Positions 27,627-37,339 are shown, counted from the stretch's first letter. The stretch is 64,000 nt of DNA from Ignatzschineria cameli (GCF_003121895.1 NZ_QEWW01000001.1:310001-374000), one strand, 5' to 3'. Notes: generated by a model not told the origin, from the letters alone. Numbers and translations are program-made.

Positions 27627-30155
27627 ATGAGTTATCAAACAGATAGATCTCGCCGGGGATTTTTAAAGATGGCATCACTGATCGCAGGTGGATCATTAGT
27701 GGCACCGGCATTGATGGCAGAATCTCTTCTGCATACTAAAGCGCCGACTGATGTCGATATAGAGACATTAACCGAATGGCGTATTTCGGGCGCTCATTGG
27801 GGTGCTTTCCGCGCTAAAGTTGTTGCGAATCGTCTTGTTGAGGTAGAACCTTTTGAGTTTGATCGTTATCCAACAAGAATTTTAGATGCCGTTCCCGGGA
27901 TTATCTATAGCCCGGCGCGTGTTCGTTACCCTCTGGTACGCCTCGATTGGTATAAACATCGTCACAATAGTGATACGAGTCAACGTGGGGATAATCGCTT
28001 TATCCGCGTCAGCTGGGATGAAGCACTCGATCTCATCTATGAGTCATTAGAGCGAATTCAGACCCAATTTGGTCCTTGGGCGCTTCATACCGGAAATGTG
28101 GGTTGGCGCTCTGTCGGACAGGTGCATAGTTGCGGAAATCATATGCTTCGCGCAATTGCGATGCATGGTAATAGTGTCGGGACGGCTGGGGATTACTCAA
28201 CCGGTGCGGGGCAGGTGATTATGCCCTATATTCTCGGTTCAACGGAAGTCTATTCGCAAGGTACTTCATGGGATATTATTCTCGAAGAGAGTGATGTCAT
28301 TGTAATTTGGGGCTCCGATCTGGTGAAGAATCTACAGGTTGGCTGGAATACAGAGACACATGAAGCTTATGGCTACCTTGAGCAGCTCAAAGAGAAGGTC
28401 GCAGATGGGGAGATTCGGGTGATCTGTATCGATCCTGTTAAGAGTATGACAGCAAATTATCTCAATGCAGAGCATCTCTATGTTAACCCTATGACAGACC
28501 TTGCGGTGATGATGGGAATTGCCCACACGCTCTGGAAAGAGGATCTCTATGATAAGGAGTTCCTAGAGACTTATACCTTAGGCTTTAATGAGTTTCTCCC
28601 CTACCTAAAAGGGGAGACAGAAGATATGGTGGAGAAGACACCAGAATGGGCAGCAGAGATCTCAGGTGTACCGGCCGATACCATCCGTGAGCTTGCGCGT
28701 ACAATGGCGCAAAATCGCACACAATTGATGATCGGATGGGCATTACAGCGTCAACAACATGGAGAACAACCTTACTGGATGGCGGCTATTGTTGCGGCGA
28801 TGCTAGGGCAGATCGGTCTTCCAGGCGGTGGTATCAGCTACTCGCATCACTATAGCTCTGTGGGAGTCTCTTCATCAGGAGCTTCAATGCCGGGAGCATT
28901 CCCTCTCAATCTCGATTTTGGTCGTGAGCCAAAATATAAGAGCACCGACTATAAAGGATACTCCAACTTTATTCCGGTTTCGCGTGTTGTCGATGCACTC
29001 TTAGAGCCGGGTAAAGAGATCAATTATAATGGTAATAAGATTAAGTTAGCGCCTTATAAGATGGCGATCTTTTCTGGTGCAAATCAGTGGCATCGTCAGC
29101 AAGATCGTAACAAGATGAAGCGGGCCTATCGCAACTTAGAGACCGTTGTTGCGGTCGATTATGCCTGGACAGCAACTTGTCGCTTTGCCGATATTGTTCT
29201 GCCGGCATGTACCCCTTATGAGCGTAATGATCTCGATGTTTACGGCACCTATAGTAATCGCGGTATTATTGCGATGCATAAGTTGATCGATCCACTCTAC
29301 TACTCGAAGAGTGATTTTGATATCTGGCGTGAGTTTAGTAAGCGACTCAATCGTGAAAAAGAGTATACGCAAAATCGTAATGAGATGCAGTGGATCGAGA
29401 AGATCTATATGGATTGTTATAATGAAAACTATCCAAAAGGCTTCTACATGCCCTCATTTAGAGAGTTCTGGGAGCGTGGATATGTACTCTTTCCTGAGGG
29501 TAAACCATGGGTTCGCCATGCAGACTTTAGAGAAGACCCGGAGGTTAATGCACTAGGAACACCTTCAGGCTTTATTGAGATCTATAGCCGAACGATTGCA
29601 AGTTATGGCTATGAAGATTGTAAAGGGCATCCGATCTGGATGGAGAAGGCAGAGCGTTCACATGGTGGGCCAAAATCTGATCGCTACCCACTCTGGTTAC
29701 AATCGGCGCATCCCGATAATCGTCTCCATTCACAAGGATGTGAAGCGACAAAAATGCGCGAGAGCTATGCGATTGCCGGCCGTGAACCTGTCTTTATTAG
29801 CCCCATTGATGCAGAGAAACGCGGCATTAAGCATGGGGATCTCGTTCGAGTCTTCAATGATCGAGGTCAATTGCTTGCCGGGGCAAATGTTAATAATAAC
29901 TTCCCGGAAGGCGTTGTAAGAATCTTTGAGGGCGCATGGTATTCACCACTTGATGAGACAATCGGCTCGATCGATACTTATGGTGACCCTAATACCTTGA
30001 CGATGGATGTGGGAACCTCAAGTCTCTCGCAAGCACCAAGTGCTAATACCTGTCTTGTTGAGATTGAGAAGTTTGTTGGCGTTGCGCCGGCACCGACCGG
30101 TTTCCACGGACCGACAGTTGTCGATATCGAAGGGAATGAGACGGTCGAGGTATAG
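27627..30155 (+). CDS. torA: Trimethylamine-N-oxide reductase TorA (molybdoenzyme)
   Basis: Periplasmic bis-MGD molybdenum reductase using TMAO as anaerobic electron acceptor. 842 residues. A twin-arginine signal (SRRGFLKMASL, residues 8-18) marks Tat export. GDYSTGAGQ holds the Ser that ligates molybdenum in the TorA/DMSO reductase family. Long stretches closely resemble E. coli TorA (IVIWGSDLVKN, TCRFADIVLPA, DLDVYGTYSNRGIIAM, GTPSGFIEIYS). Upstream DNA holds imperfect direct repeats (TTTAGAATTGATA, about 27532-27560). The chaperone gene torD follows. Confidence 0.95.
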   Translation: MSYQTDRSRRGFLKMASLIAGGSLVAPALMAESLLHTKAPTDVDIETLTEWRISGAHWGAFRAKVVANRLVEVEPFEFDRYPTRILDAVPGIIYSPARVRYPLVRLDWYKHRHNSDTSQRGDNRFIRVSWDEALDLIYESLERIQTQFGPWALHTGNVGWRSVGQVHSCGNHMLRAIAMHGNSVGTAGDYSTGAGQVIMPYILGSTEVYSQGTSWDIILEESDVIVIWGSDLVKNLQVGWNTETHEAYGYLEQLKEKVADGEIRVICIDPVKSMTANYLNAEHLYVNPMTDLAVMMGIAHTLWKEDLYDKEFLETYTLGFNEFLPYLKGETEDMVEKTPEWAAEISGVPADTIRELARTMAQNRTQLMIGWALQRQQHGEQPYWMAAIVAAMLGQIGLPGGGISYSHHYSSVGVSSSGASMPGAFPLNLDFGREPKYKSTDYKGYSNFIPVSRVVDALLEPGKEINYNGNKIKLAPYKMAIFSGANQWHRQQDRNKMKRAYRNLETVVAVDYAWTATCRFADIVLPACTPYERNDLDVYGTYSNRGIIAMHKLIDPLYYSKSDFDIWREFSKRLNREKEYTQNRNEMQWIEKIYMDCYNENYPKGFYMPSFREFWERGYVLFPEGKPWVRHADFREDPEVNALGTPSGFIEIYSRTIASYGYEDCKGHPIWMEKAERSHGGPKSDRYPLWLQSAHPDNRLHSQGCEATKMRESYAIAGREPVFISPIDAEKRGIKHGDLVRVFNDRGQLLAGANVNNNFPEGVVRIFEGAWYSPLDETIGSIDTYGDPNTLTMDVGTSSLSQAPSANTCLVEIEKFVGVAPAPTGFHGPTVVDIEGNETVEV

Positions 30156-30185
30156 CCTAAATGCTCTTGAGAGCGTAACATAGAG

Positions 30186-30238
30186 TGATGACTCTTCATC
30201 TGGCTAACATCTGATTGATATCTGATTGAGAGTCATCA
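30186..30238. repeat. 10-bp inverted repeat between torA and torD
   Basis: TGATGACTCT (30186-30195) pairs exactly with AGAGTCATCA (30229-30238). The loop has repeated CTGATTGATAT-like units. It may be an mRNA hairpin that separates torA and torD expression; no T run. Confidence 0.55.
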
Positions 30239-30253
30239 AATTTATTGTTATTG

Positions 30254-30289
30254 AAGATGCGTTGTCGTTGATTAGCTACAGCGCATCTT
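30254..30289. repeat. Second hairpin between torA and torD
   Basis: AAGATGCG pairs with CGCATCTT, and pairing can continue to 12 bp with one G-U. It is followed by AATTATT rather than a T run, so an mRNA-stability role is as likely as termination. Confidence 0.5.
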
Positions 30290-30416
30290 AATTATTCAAT
30301 GAGAGTTTATTCAACGAGCGTTTATTCAGAAAGAGTTCCATCAGGGCTCATCAAGAGTTCATCAAGGGTTCATTAGGAATTCATCTAAAATTCAGATAGA
30401 TAAGATAGGATTAGCT

Positions 30417-31130
30417 ATGAGTGAAATACGAGCCATCATTAATGAAGCTAAAGTCGTTGCGAAAATGAGAGGAGAAACCTATCAGTGGTTTGCTCGAATC
30501 TTTGCTAATGAATTAACCGAGAGTGATGTAACGCTCTATCAGGAAGGGGCGCTCAATACACTACTAGCGCTCTTTAGTGAGATCGGTTTAGCACTAGAAG
30601 TTGATCAGGTAAAATCCGCGATTGATCGATTCTCTGAGATTGAGCATGTAGAGGTAGAATTGCGTGCTGATTTTGCAAGCTGTTTTCTCTTAGATGATCA
30701 AAGTGGAGCGATTCCTTATGCATCTCTCTATTTAGGAGATGGCGATATGATGTATGCCGAAGCGGAGCGTAAGATGCGAGAACTGCTTTCAAAGAGTGGC
30801 TTAGCAATTTTAGACTCATTTAAGGAGCCTTCTGATCATTTAGCAATCTATCTGGCACTATTACAAAAATGGTGTGAGCAATTAGTAAGAGATCTAGAGG
30901 CGCAGGATGAAGATAGCACGCTCTTAAAGAGTGAATATATTGCGCAGCAGACCTTTCTGCAAGAGGGATTACTACTTTGGGTACCTCTTTGGAATGAACG
31001 ATTACAGCGAGTGACTAACTGTCGTTGCACCTTCTATAGTGCGATGGGATCACTTTTAGTAGCTTATCTTTTAGCCGATAATGATTATTTAACTGCTGAA
31101 ATTGAGCGATTGATTGCGCTTGATGTATAG
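30417..31130 (+). CDS. torD: TorD-family molybdoenzyme chaperone
   Basis: Cytosolic chaperone that binds apo-TorA and its Tat signal before molybdenum cofactor insertion. 237 residues, all helical. YQWFARIFANELTE near the N-terminus and EPSDHLAIYLALLQ (about residues 139-152) match the conserved E(P)xDH motif. Position after torA and the presence of torE/torC support the role. Confidence 0.9.
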   Translation: MSEIRAIINEAKVVAKMRGETYQWFARIFANELTESDVTLYQEGALNTLLALFSEIGLALEVDQVKSAIDRFSEIEHVEVELRADFASCFLLDDQSGAIPYASLYLGDGDMMYAEAERKMRELLSKSGLAILDSFKEPSDHLAIYLALLQKWCEQLVRDLEAQDEDSTLLKSEYIAQQTFLQEGLLLWVPLWNERLQRVTNCRCTFYSAMGSLLVAYLLADNDYLTAEIERLIALDV

Positions 31131-31207
31131 CAGAATATCTCCCTTTTTGTTAAGGTTATCGGGTTATTGATTATTTCTCCGCTTTTGAGCGATTTAGGAG
31201 CCTTTTT

Positions 31208-31429
31208 ATGATTAAAAAAATTACTCTCTCCATTCCAGAAATTAGCTGCTCTCATTGTACAAGTAGTATTGATGCTGCCTTACGAGAATTAGATGGTATT
31301 CAATCGGTAGAATCGAGTGTTGAGAAGAGAGAGACTACAGTAGAGTTTGCTTCGGAGATTATCTCTGAAGGCGCTATTATTGAGATCATTGATGATATCG
31401 GCTTTGCCGCAGAGGTTATTTCTCGATAA
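31208..31429 (+). CDS. Heavy-metal-associated (HMA) domain protein, CopZ-like
   Basis: 73 residues forming one ferredoxin-like HMA domain. SCSHC (residues 13-17) supplies the CxxC metal site, normally Cu(I). ISEGAIIEIIDDIGFAAEVI is the usual C-terminal strand-helix. It lies 77 bp after torD and ends at a strong terminator; co-transcription with torD is possible. No copper ATPase is adjacent. Confidence 0.82.
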   Translation: MIKKITLSIPEISCSHCTSSIDAALRELDGIQSVESSVEKRETTVEFASEIISEGAIIEIIDDIGFAAEVISR

Positions 31430-31470
31430 AGATCTTAAACCGGCATGTCTGCCGTCAGCATATTAAAAGA

Positions 31471-31499
31471 AAACCAGCGACATAATCGCTGGTTTTTTT
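31471..31499 (+). terminator. Rho-independent terminator after the HMA gene
   Basis: AAACCAGCGA pairs perfectly with TCGCTGGTTT (10 bp) around CATAA, followed by T residues. Confidence 0.92.
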
Positions 31500-31568
31500 A
31501 TCTCTTTAGTACTTCATATAAGTACTTTATATAAGTAATCTATATAAGTTGAGAAAATAGAGCTTCAA

Positions 31569-32453
31569 TTATTCAAAGATCTTTAGGAAGTTTTGCAGTA
31601 AGGTCTGGAAAAAAGAGCGGCTGTGATGGCTCGTCCATTGAATACCATTTTTATTACAGCTTTCGGTAATAAATGGATTATCGTTTCCTTGAATATCCTG
31701 AATAATCTCATTACGCTGGCACTCCCATGCAGTAGGAGGGAACGTTAGATGCCATTTTTGCATCAGATTCATCTCACGACTAGTGAAGGGCACATTGTAA
31801 CGATCATTCATGTAGAGATAAGTTCGGGCAATCATCCCTTTAACTTCATCACGAGGAAGGACTTGGCGCTTCTTAAAATCGGTTCTAAACTGACACGCAC
31901 CATATTGATTAAATTGTGGCGTAAGCTCGGCAAAGCTGAAGTTAGAGCGATCGGCATTGATCTCGCCTACAGCAGGCTGCAAGTTATGCATATCTCCTTC
32001 CATCATCTTAAAGAGCGTATTTTCATCAACATCACCCACTTTACAGCCACTACGACCACCATCTTTCCAACATTGCATATCTTTTCCAAAAGCATGCGCC
32101 GGCACAACATGTTCCCATTCTATACGATTTGCTCGCTCTGGATTATTGCGAATGACATAACCACAGCTCGCTAGATCGACAACGCCACTTTGATTGTTGA
32201 AGTTAAAATCACATCCACAATAAAATTCTTCCTGATCAGGATAAGCTTTATAGATCTTCACAAGCTCTCTTTTTGCCTGCTCAAAGCTTGTAATATTGCT
32301 ACTCTTATCGATGTCGAGTCCATCACCATAGAAATATTGGAAAAGACCAATCGCGATAAGGGCAACAATCCCTAAAATCCACTGTTTAGGATTCCGCTTT
32401 TTTAGACTCTTCTTGATAATTTTTTCGACCGACTTATTAAAAACTGGGCGCAT
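31569..32453 (-). CDS. endA: Endonuclease I (EndA/Vvn family), membrane-anchored
   Basis: Non-specific periplasmic or secreted nuclease. 294 residues: a charged N-terminus, a hydrophobic anchor (WILGIVALIAIGLFQYFYG, about 25-43), then the nuclease domain. WEHVVPAHAFG carries the catalytic His of the beta-beta-alpha metal fold, NLQPAVGEINADRSNF the metal-binding Asn, and paired cysteines (YCGCDF, CWKDGG, CKVGD) fit the disulfide pattern of exported members. Unlike E. coli EndA, it seems tethered rather than released. Confidence 0.9.
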   Translation of the reverse strand: MRPVFNKSVEKIIKKSLKKRNPKQWILGIVALIAIGLFQYFYGDGLDIDKSSNITSFEQAKRELVKIYKAYPDQEEFYCGCDFNFNNQSGVVDLASCGYVIRNNPERANRIEWEHVVPAHAFGKDMQCWKDGGRSGCKVGDVDENTLFKMMEGDMHNLQPAVGEINADRSNFSFAELTPQFNQYGACQFRTDFKKRQVLPRDEVKGMIARTYLYMNDRYNVPFTSREMNLMQKWHLTFPPTAWECQRNEIIQDIQGNDNPFITESCNKNGIQWTSHHSRSFFQTLLQNFLKIFE

Positions 32454-32760
32454 ATAAAACTCTCTATTCCCTTAGGTAGTGAAAACTGATCTAGCAACTG
32501 ATTTAGTAATTGATCTAGCAATAGATCTTAGAAGTGAGGGCGCATTATACTGCTATATCGTCATTTTGTGAAAAGAGAAGGGAATAAAGCTGCATTATTG
32601 AGAGCAGTTGTGGAAGATGGGCTATAATTTAACCACTTTTCCTGATCGATCAAGCAATCGGACACCTCAATAATGGATAATGAGAAATGTGTATTGCTGA
32701 TAAAACCGATAAGCCAGATAAGCCCGATAAGATCGATAAGACCCATAAGGAATTAAAGAG

Positions 32761-33018
32761 ATGATGATATTTGTAATACTGATGGTGATTTTGCTGCTTC
32801 TATTAGTGCTCTTAGCCTATTATGTTGCTTATCTATTAATTATGCCGGAAACAATCTGGGGATTAGTCACCGTTGGGGCGATCGGTACAGGTTTACTGCT
32901 TCTACTCTTTCTTATAGTTCGGTTGATCTTTATCACAATTGAATGGTTTTTAGATCAAAAGCGTATGAAGCGAGAGATCAAAATAGAAGCAGAACGCAAG
33001 AGAGGAAGAGAAGCGTAA
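32761..33018 (+). CDS. Small membrane protein of unknown function
   Basis: 85 residues with two long hydrophobic segments (about 2-27 and 35-62) and a basic tail (KRMKREIKIEAERKRGREA). Not recognised. Its stop overlaps the next start (TAATG), so the two genes are coupled. Ribosome site before the ATG is weak (AAAGAG). Confidence 0.6.
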   Translation: MMIFVILMVILLLLLVLLAYYVAYLLIMPETIWGLVTVGAIGTGLLLLLFLIVRLIFITIEWFLDQKRMKREIKIEAERKRGREA

Positions 33019-33491
33019 TGGTGCGATTAATTTTTGTAATATTGATGATCTATCTACTCTATAAGGTGGGGCGTCTTCTTCTACGTGGATTGATACTCCT
33101 GATTGCGGCGATCTACTCCTTTATTTCAGAAGAATCACAAAAACAGCGCGAAAAAAAGAGCCTCTACCAAAAAGAGAGAGCTTGGGAAGTTAAGCAGAAA
33201 GCCTCACAACATCAGGCGCAAGGCACACTCCCTTCTTGGATGAATAGCGATCGAATCAACGACTTTAATCAAGGGGTCTACCAAATTTTACGAAGTAGCG
33301 GGATCGGCATAGAGGATGCCAAAAGACTTCTCAATCATCGAAATCCTTACCTAAGAGCCCTCTATGTTGCCGGCAGAATGGAACGGAAAGGGGCAACTTA
33401 TGAAGAGCAGAAGCGCGCCGCCGGCGAGACATTAGTCGCCTTGTGGCAAAGAGCGGATCATCAACAACTCTTTTCAGATCATCTCGAATAA
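33018..33491 (+). CDS. Hypothetical protein with N-terminal membrane helix
   Basis: 157 residues from the ATG at 33018, which overlaps the upstream stop by 1 bp. A hydrophobic helix (about 3-38) is followed by a basic, probably coiled-coil stretch and a globular end (about 75-157) with LNHRNPYLRALYVAGRME. No family recognised. The pair of genes may form a small membrane complex, but that is inference from coupling only. Confidence 0.6.
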   Translation: MVRLIFVILMIYLLYKVGRLLLRGLILLIAAIYSFISEESQKQREKKSLYQKERAWEVKQKASQHQAQGTLPSWMNSDRINDFNQGVYQILRSSGIGIEDAKRLLNHRNPYLRALYVAGRMERKGATYEEQKRAAGETLVALWQRADHQQLFSDHLE

Positions 33492-33523
33492 TCGCAGGAT
33501 CATTATCCTACTCACAGATAGCC

Positions 33524-34444
33524 CTATGGAAACATCTTTAAAATCATCACTAATAACTTCTGCGCCGCTGGAGGTAGTTGTCGTCCTCGTCGCGTCATCA
33601 TATAGGTCTCTGTTCGATTAAAGTAGGGATGTTGTAGATTATGGAGCTGTAGGCGATCTCGATCCTCTTCATAGAGCATAAATTCAGGGAGTAGGGTGAT
33701 TCCGCCACCAATGGCATACTGCTTTAACATATGTAGCTGGCTACACTCTAAAGTGGAGTGCAATATAATCTCTTCCTCATCCTCAACACGTTGAATAATC
33801 TGTCGAATTCCTTGGGAGATATCTCCCATTGCCAGAGGATAATCCTTTATCTGGGCTAAAGTGAGTGGCTCTTTCTCTTGAGTCAAAGGATGTTGTGGCG
33901 GTAGAAAGGCCTTTAAAGCATGATCTTTCTTAAAGTGAATCCGCAGATTGGGTTCTAAAATAGGGTTAAATGCAATTCCAATATGGGCCTCATTGTCACT
34001 GACCTTGCGCACAACATGATTACTGCTACCTACAGAGAGTTGTACCTCGATTTGTGGATGATCTTTAGAAAATTGAGCAATCATTGTGGAGAGATGACGA
34101 AGATACCCCTCTCCCGTTGCGATGGTAACTCTCCCGCGCTCTAATCCTTGAAGTGCAGCTAAAGAGGCGAGGAGATCCTCCTCTTGCTCTAATGCATGAG
34201 AGAAATATTTTAACACCAACTCTCCCGATTCTGTCGGTTGCGCACCTCTTAAGTTTTTCTCCAAAAGTGGTGTTTTCAGCTCCTCTTCTAAGAGGGTGAT
34301 CTGCCGACTAATGGAGGAGGGGGCAATATTGAGAATATCCGCAGCATGACGAATTCCCCCATACTTGACCGCTTGATAGAGATAGTAGACACGATGTTTC
34401 TTAATCACTGCTTGAGACTCCCTCTGTTGCGTAAAAACGAACAA
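33524..34444 (-). CDS. LysR-family transcriptional regulator
   Basis: 306 residues: winged HTH at about 16-75 (YLYQAVKYGGIRHAADIL, APSSISRQITLLEEEL) and a LysR substrate-binding domain after about residue 100. It is divergent from the dehydrogenase-ALDH-DUF3100 genes and probably controls them in response to a substrate of that pathway. The 299-bp divergent region would hold its operator. Confidence 0.88.
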   Translation of the reverse strand: MFVFTQQRESQAVIKKHRVYYLYQAVKYGGIRHAADILNIAPSSISRQITLLEEELKTPLLEKNLRGAQPTESGELVLKYFSHALEQEEDLLASLAALQGLERGRVTIATGEGYLRHLSTMIAQFSKDHPQIEVQLSVGSSNHVVRKVSDNEAHIGIAFNPILEPNLRIHFKKDHALKAFLPPQHPLTQEKEPLTLAQIKDYPLAMGDISQGIRQIIQRVEDEEEIILHSTLECSQLHMLKQYAIGGGITLLPEFMLYEEDRDRLQLHNLQHPYFNRTETYMMTRRGRQLPPAAQKLLVMILKMFP

Positions 34445-34743
34445 AATTCCTAATTCGTTCTATTGTTGCACATTTTTTCTTTCTCTATACTGAAATTGAT
34501 TCCAAAAATCGAAATTTAGAATTCAACCCGGAAGCTAGAATCGAAATTAACTCTAGAGGGAATCAAATAGACGCGTTCTAATAATTACGTTCTAGCGATC
34601 AATTAAAGATCAGATATTAAAAGTTGGAAACTCGAAACTAGAGATTAGAAGTTAGAAGTTAGAAGTTACAGATTATAAAAGTTTATAAAGATTATAAAGA
34701 TTATTTATAAAGATTAGATAATAAGAAATAGAAGGGGAGCATC
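34445..34743. promoter_or_regulatory. Divergent control region between the LysR gene and its presumed target genes
   Basis: 299 bp. The 5' part near 34445-34510 lies just upstream of lysR. From 34600 on it is dominated by short duplications: AGAAGTT three times at 34647-34667 and TTATAAAGA units at 34675-34715. A ribosome site (AGGGGAG) precedes the next ATG. No specific T-N11-A LysR box could be fixed. Confidence 0.4.
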
Positions 34744-35625
34744 ATGGATAGAGAGCTACTAAAAGATGTTGCAATCATCGGCTTAGGGAATATGGGGCTA
34801 GGAATGGCCAAGAACCTTTTAGCGAAAGGGATCACCGTTAGTGGATTTGATCTTAGTGAAACAGCGACGGTCGCCGCTTCAAAAGCGGGAGTTAAGATTC
34901 TTCCGGCTGCACAATTGATCGCTGAGGCCCGTATTTTAATCTTATCCCTGCCAAAAGCGGAGCATGTTTTAGCTTGCAGCGAAGAGATTGAAGTATGGGG
35001 GAAGAAGGGGTTAGTTGTGATCGATACTAGTACCTCAACACCGACAGTAACGCGAGAAATTTATCAACGACTCTTAGAGCGAGAGATGCTCTTTGTTGAT
35101 GCACCTGTTTCCGGCGGACCTCAGGGCGCACTCAATGGCACAATGACAATGGTTGTCGGGGCGGATAAGTGGTTATTTGAGGCATTACTCCCCCTTCTAG
35201 AGATGATGAGCTCAACACAAGTCAATGTTGGAAAGGCTGGTGCCGGCAATATTGTGAAGATCTGTAATAATCTGCTAATTGCAGCACATCTAATAACCAC
35301 TGCCGAGGCGCTCTCACTTGCGGCAAAAGCAGGGGTAGAGCCAGAAGCTTTCTTTGCCGGCATCAATAAAGGATCAGGAAGAAGTGCGGCGAGTGAGGTT
35401 AATTTCCCTTTATGGATTCTCAATGGTCAATACCATTCCGGTTTTACAATGGGTTTGATGCGCAAAGATGTCGGGTTAGCACAATCATTGATGGCGGAAT
35501 TAGAGATGGAGCTTCCCCTTAGTCAGGAAGTTATGGCGCTATGGGAGCAGAGTCGCACACTTTTAGCCGATCATGCCGATTTTAATGAAATTGTAAAACA
35601 GAGTGATAGCGAGCTTTATGGTTAA
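34744..35625 (+). CDS. NAD-binding 3-hydroxyisobutyrate/L-threonate dehydrogenase-family protein
   Basis: Beta-hydroxyacid dehydrogenase of 293 residues. Rossmann GLGNMGLGMAKNLL (about 13-26), substrate loop VDAPVSGGPQGA and GNIVKICNNLL with the catalytic Lys. HIBADH, tartronate semialdehyde reductase and L-threonate dehydrogenase share these motifs; the exact substrate cannot be chosen. It is the first gene of a short catabolic cluster with an aldehyde dehydrogenase and a DUF3100 transporter. Confidence 0.85.
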   Translation: MDRELLKDVAIIGLGNMGLGMAKNLLAKGITVSGFDLSETATVAASKAGVKILPAAQLIAEARILILSLPKAEHVLACSEEIEVWGKKGLVVIDTSTSTPTVTREIYQRLLEREMLFVDAPVSGGPQGALNGTMTMVVGADKWLFEALLPLLEMMSSTQVNVGKAGAGNIVKICNNLLIAAHLITTAEALSLAAKAGVEPEAFFAGINKGSGRSAASEVNFPLWILNGQYHSGFTMGLMRKDVGLAQSLMAELEMELPLSQEVMALWEQSRTLLADHADFNEIVKQSDSELYG

Positions 35626-35704
35626 GTCGCTTGCTCTTTAGTGAACCTAATAAATGTGTTTAATAAATGTACTTAATAAATGGGTCTAACTGATGAGATA
35701 GCGA

Positions 35705-37339
35705 ATGGATCAGTCATTAGAAGAATTATTAGAAAATAGCCAGAAGAACAACCGGAAGAATAATCGGAAGAATAAGATGGATCGAGAGGAGAAGAAGATG
35801 ATGAATTGTGGGTCGCAACAACAGAGAGAGAATCGTTTTTGGGAATTGCTCAACCAATTTTTCCCCAATGCCGAAAGTATCGGCAGTTATATTGGTGGGG
35901 AGTGGTTTATTGGGGATGGCAGTGATATTGAGCTCTATAATGCCGATAATGGTGCGCTATTTTATAGCTATCGAGATGCTTCTCCTGAGATTATTCCAAA
36001 GCTTAATGAGGTCACCAAAGTTGCCGAAGCTCAATGGCGAGCGATGACAGCTGCCGATAGAGGGCGTCTAATTTTTCAGGTAGGTGCGAAGATTAGAGCG
36101 GTGAGTGCGGAATTGACGGAATTAGAATCATTGGTCGGTAATAAACCGATTCGTGATGCTCGTGGTGAAGTGGCTAAAGTTGCTGAGATGTTTGAATATT
36201 ATGCCGGTTGGAGCGATAAGCTTCATGGGGAGGTGATTCCTGTTCCTACAACGCATCTTAACTATGTTGTGTATGAACCTTTAGGAACCGTTTTACAAAT
36301 TACGCCATGGAATGCACCGATCTTTACTGCAGGATGGCAGATTGCCCCGGCAATTACAGCGGGAAATGGGGTGATTTTAAAGCCCTCAGAGTTGACGCCG
36401 GTGACCTCTTTAGTATTAGCAAAATTGATCGAAGAGGTTGGTATTCCAAAAGGCTTGGTTAATGTTGTTGCCGGCTATGGACATACAATTGGGCAGATGA
36501 TGATTCAGCGTTGCCATATCGATAAGGTGGTCTTTGTAGGTTCTCCTAATACAGGAGAGCAGATCGCGGTAGCAGCAGCAAGAAAGGGAATACCAGCGAT
36601 TTTAGAGTTAGGTGGAAAGTCCGCTAATATTGTCTTTGCAGATGCCGATTATGAAAAAGCGTTAAGGGGCGCACAAAATGCAATCTTTGGTTCTGCAGGA
36701 CAGAGTTGTGTCTCCGGCTCTAGACTTTTAGTTGAGCGAATAATTTTTGATCAGTTTGTTAATGATCTTGCGGCGACGACAGCACAGTTTCAAGTGGGGA
36801 ATCCGCTTGATGAAGCGACACAGATTGGCCCGATTCAGAATCAAAAACAGTACACCCATGTCTGCAAAATGATTGAACAAGCTTTAGGAGAAGGCGCAAA
36901 AATCCCTAATAATAATGTAGAATCAATTCCCTCAGCGGCAGGGTATTATATCTATCCGACTGTTTTGGTCGGGAATAATCAGATGCAGTGCGCCCAAGAG
37001 GAGATCTTCGGTCCGGTTGTTGTTGCAATTCCTTTTGATACAGAGGAAGAGGCGATTGCAATTGCCAATGAGAGTACTTTTGGTCTTGCCGGTGCGGTAT
37101 GGTGTCGAGATGTTGCCAAAGCACACCGTGTTGCTGATAAGGTAAGAGCAGGGACTTTCTGGATAAATGGCTATAAAACCATCCATGTGAGCTCCCCTTT
37201 TGGTGGTTATGGTCGAAGTGGGTATGGACGCTCCTCCGGATTAGAGGCTTTAAGAGCTTATAGTCAGGTGAAGAGTATCTGGGTTGAGCGAGCAGCAGAG
37301 CCCTTAGTCAATTTTGGCTATGGTTCACAAGAGAAGTAG
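35705..37339 (+). CDS. NAD-dependent aldehyde dehydrogenase
   Basis: Oxidises an aldehyde to its acid with NAD(P). The ALDH core carries ITPWNAPIF, the catalytic Glu in LELGGKSAN and Cys in GSAGQSCVSGSR. The frame opens at 35705, but the first 30 residues are a low-complexity stretch with NNRKNNRKNK from short DNA duplications. A better ribosome site (GAGGAG) precedes the ATGs at 35798 and 35801, so the true protein may be about 513 residues. Downstream of the HIBADH-like gene; the pair could act on consecutive intermediates. Confidence 0.88.
   Translation: MDQSLEELLENSQKNNRKNNRKNKMDREEKKMMNCGSQQQRENRFWELLNQFFPNAESIGSYIGGEWFIGDGSDIELYNADNGALFYSYRDASPEIIPKLNEVTKVAEAQWRAMTAADRGRLIFQVGAKIRAVSAELTELESLVGNKPIRDARGEVAKVAEMFEYYAGWSDKLHGEVIPVPTTHLNYVVYEPLGTVLQITPWNAPIFTAGWQIAPAITAGNGVILKPSELTPVTSLVLAKLIEEVGIPKGLVNVVAGYGHTIGQMMIQRCHIDKVVFVGSPNTGEQIAVAAARKGIPAILELGGKSANIVFADADYEKALRGAQNAIFGSAGQSCVSGSRLLVERIIFDQFVNDLAATTAQFQVGNPLDEATQIGPIQNQKQYTHVCKMIEQALGEGAKIPNNNVESIPSAAGYYIYPTVLVGNNQMQCAQEEIFGPVVVAIPFDTEEEAIAIANESTFGLAGAVWCRDVAKAHRVADKVRAGTFWINGYKTIHVSSPFGGYGRSGYGRSSGLEALRAYSQVKSIWVERAAEPLVNFGYGSQEK

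Noticed and set aside
31749-32174. Open frame antisense to endA
   Set aside because: Shadow of a well-supported nuclease gene; no ribosome site or recognisable domain.
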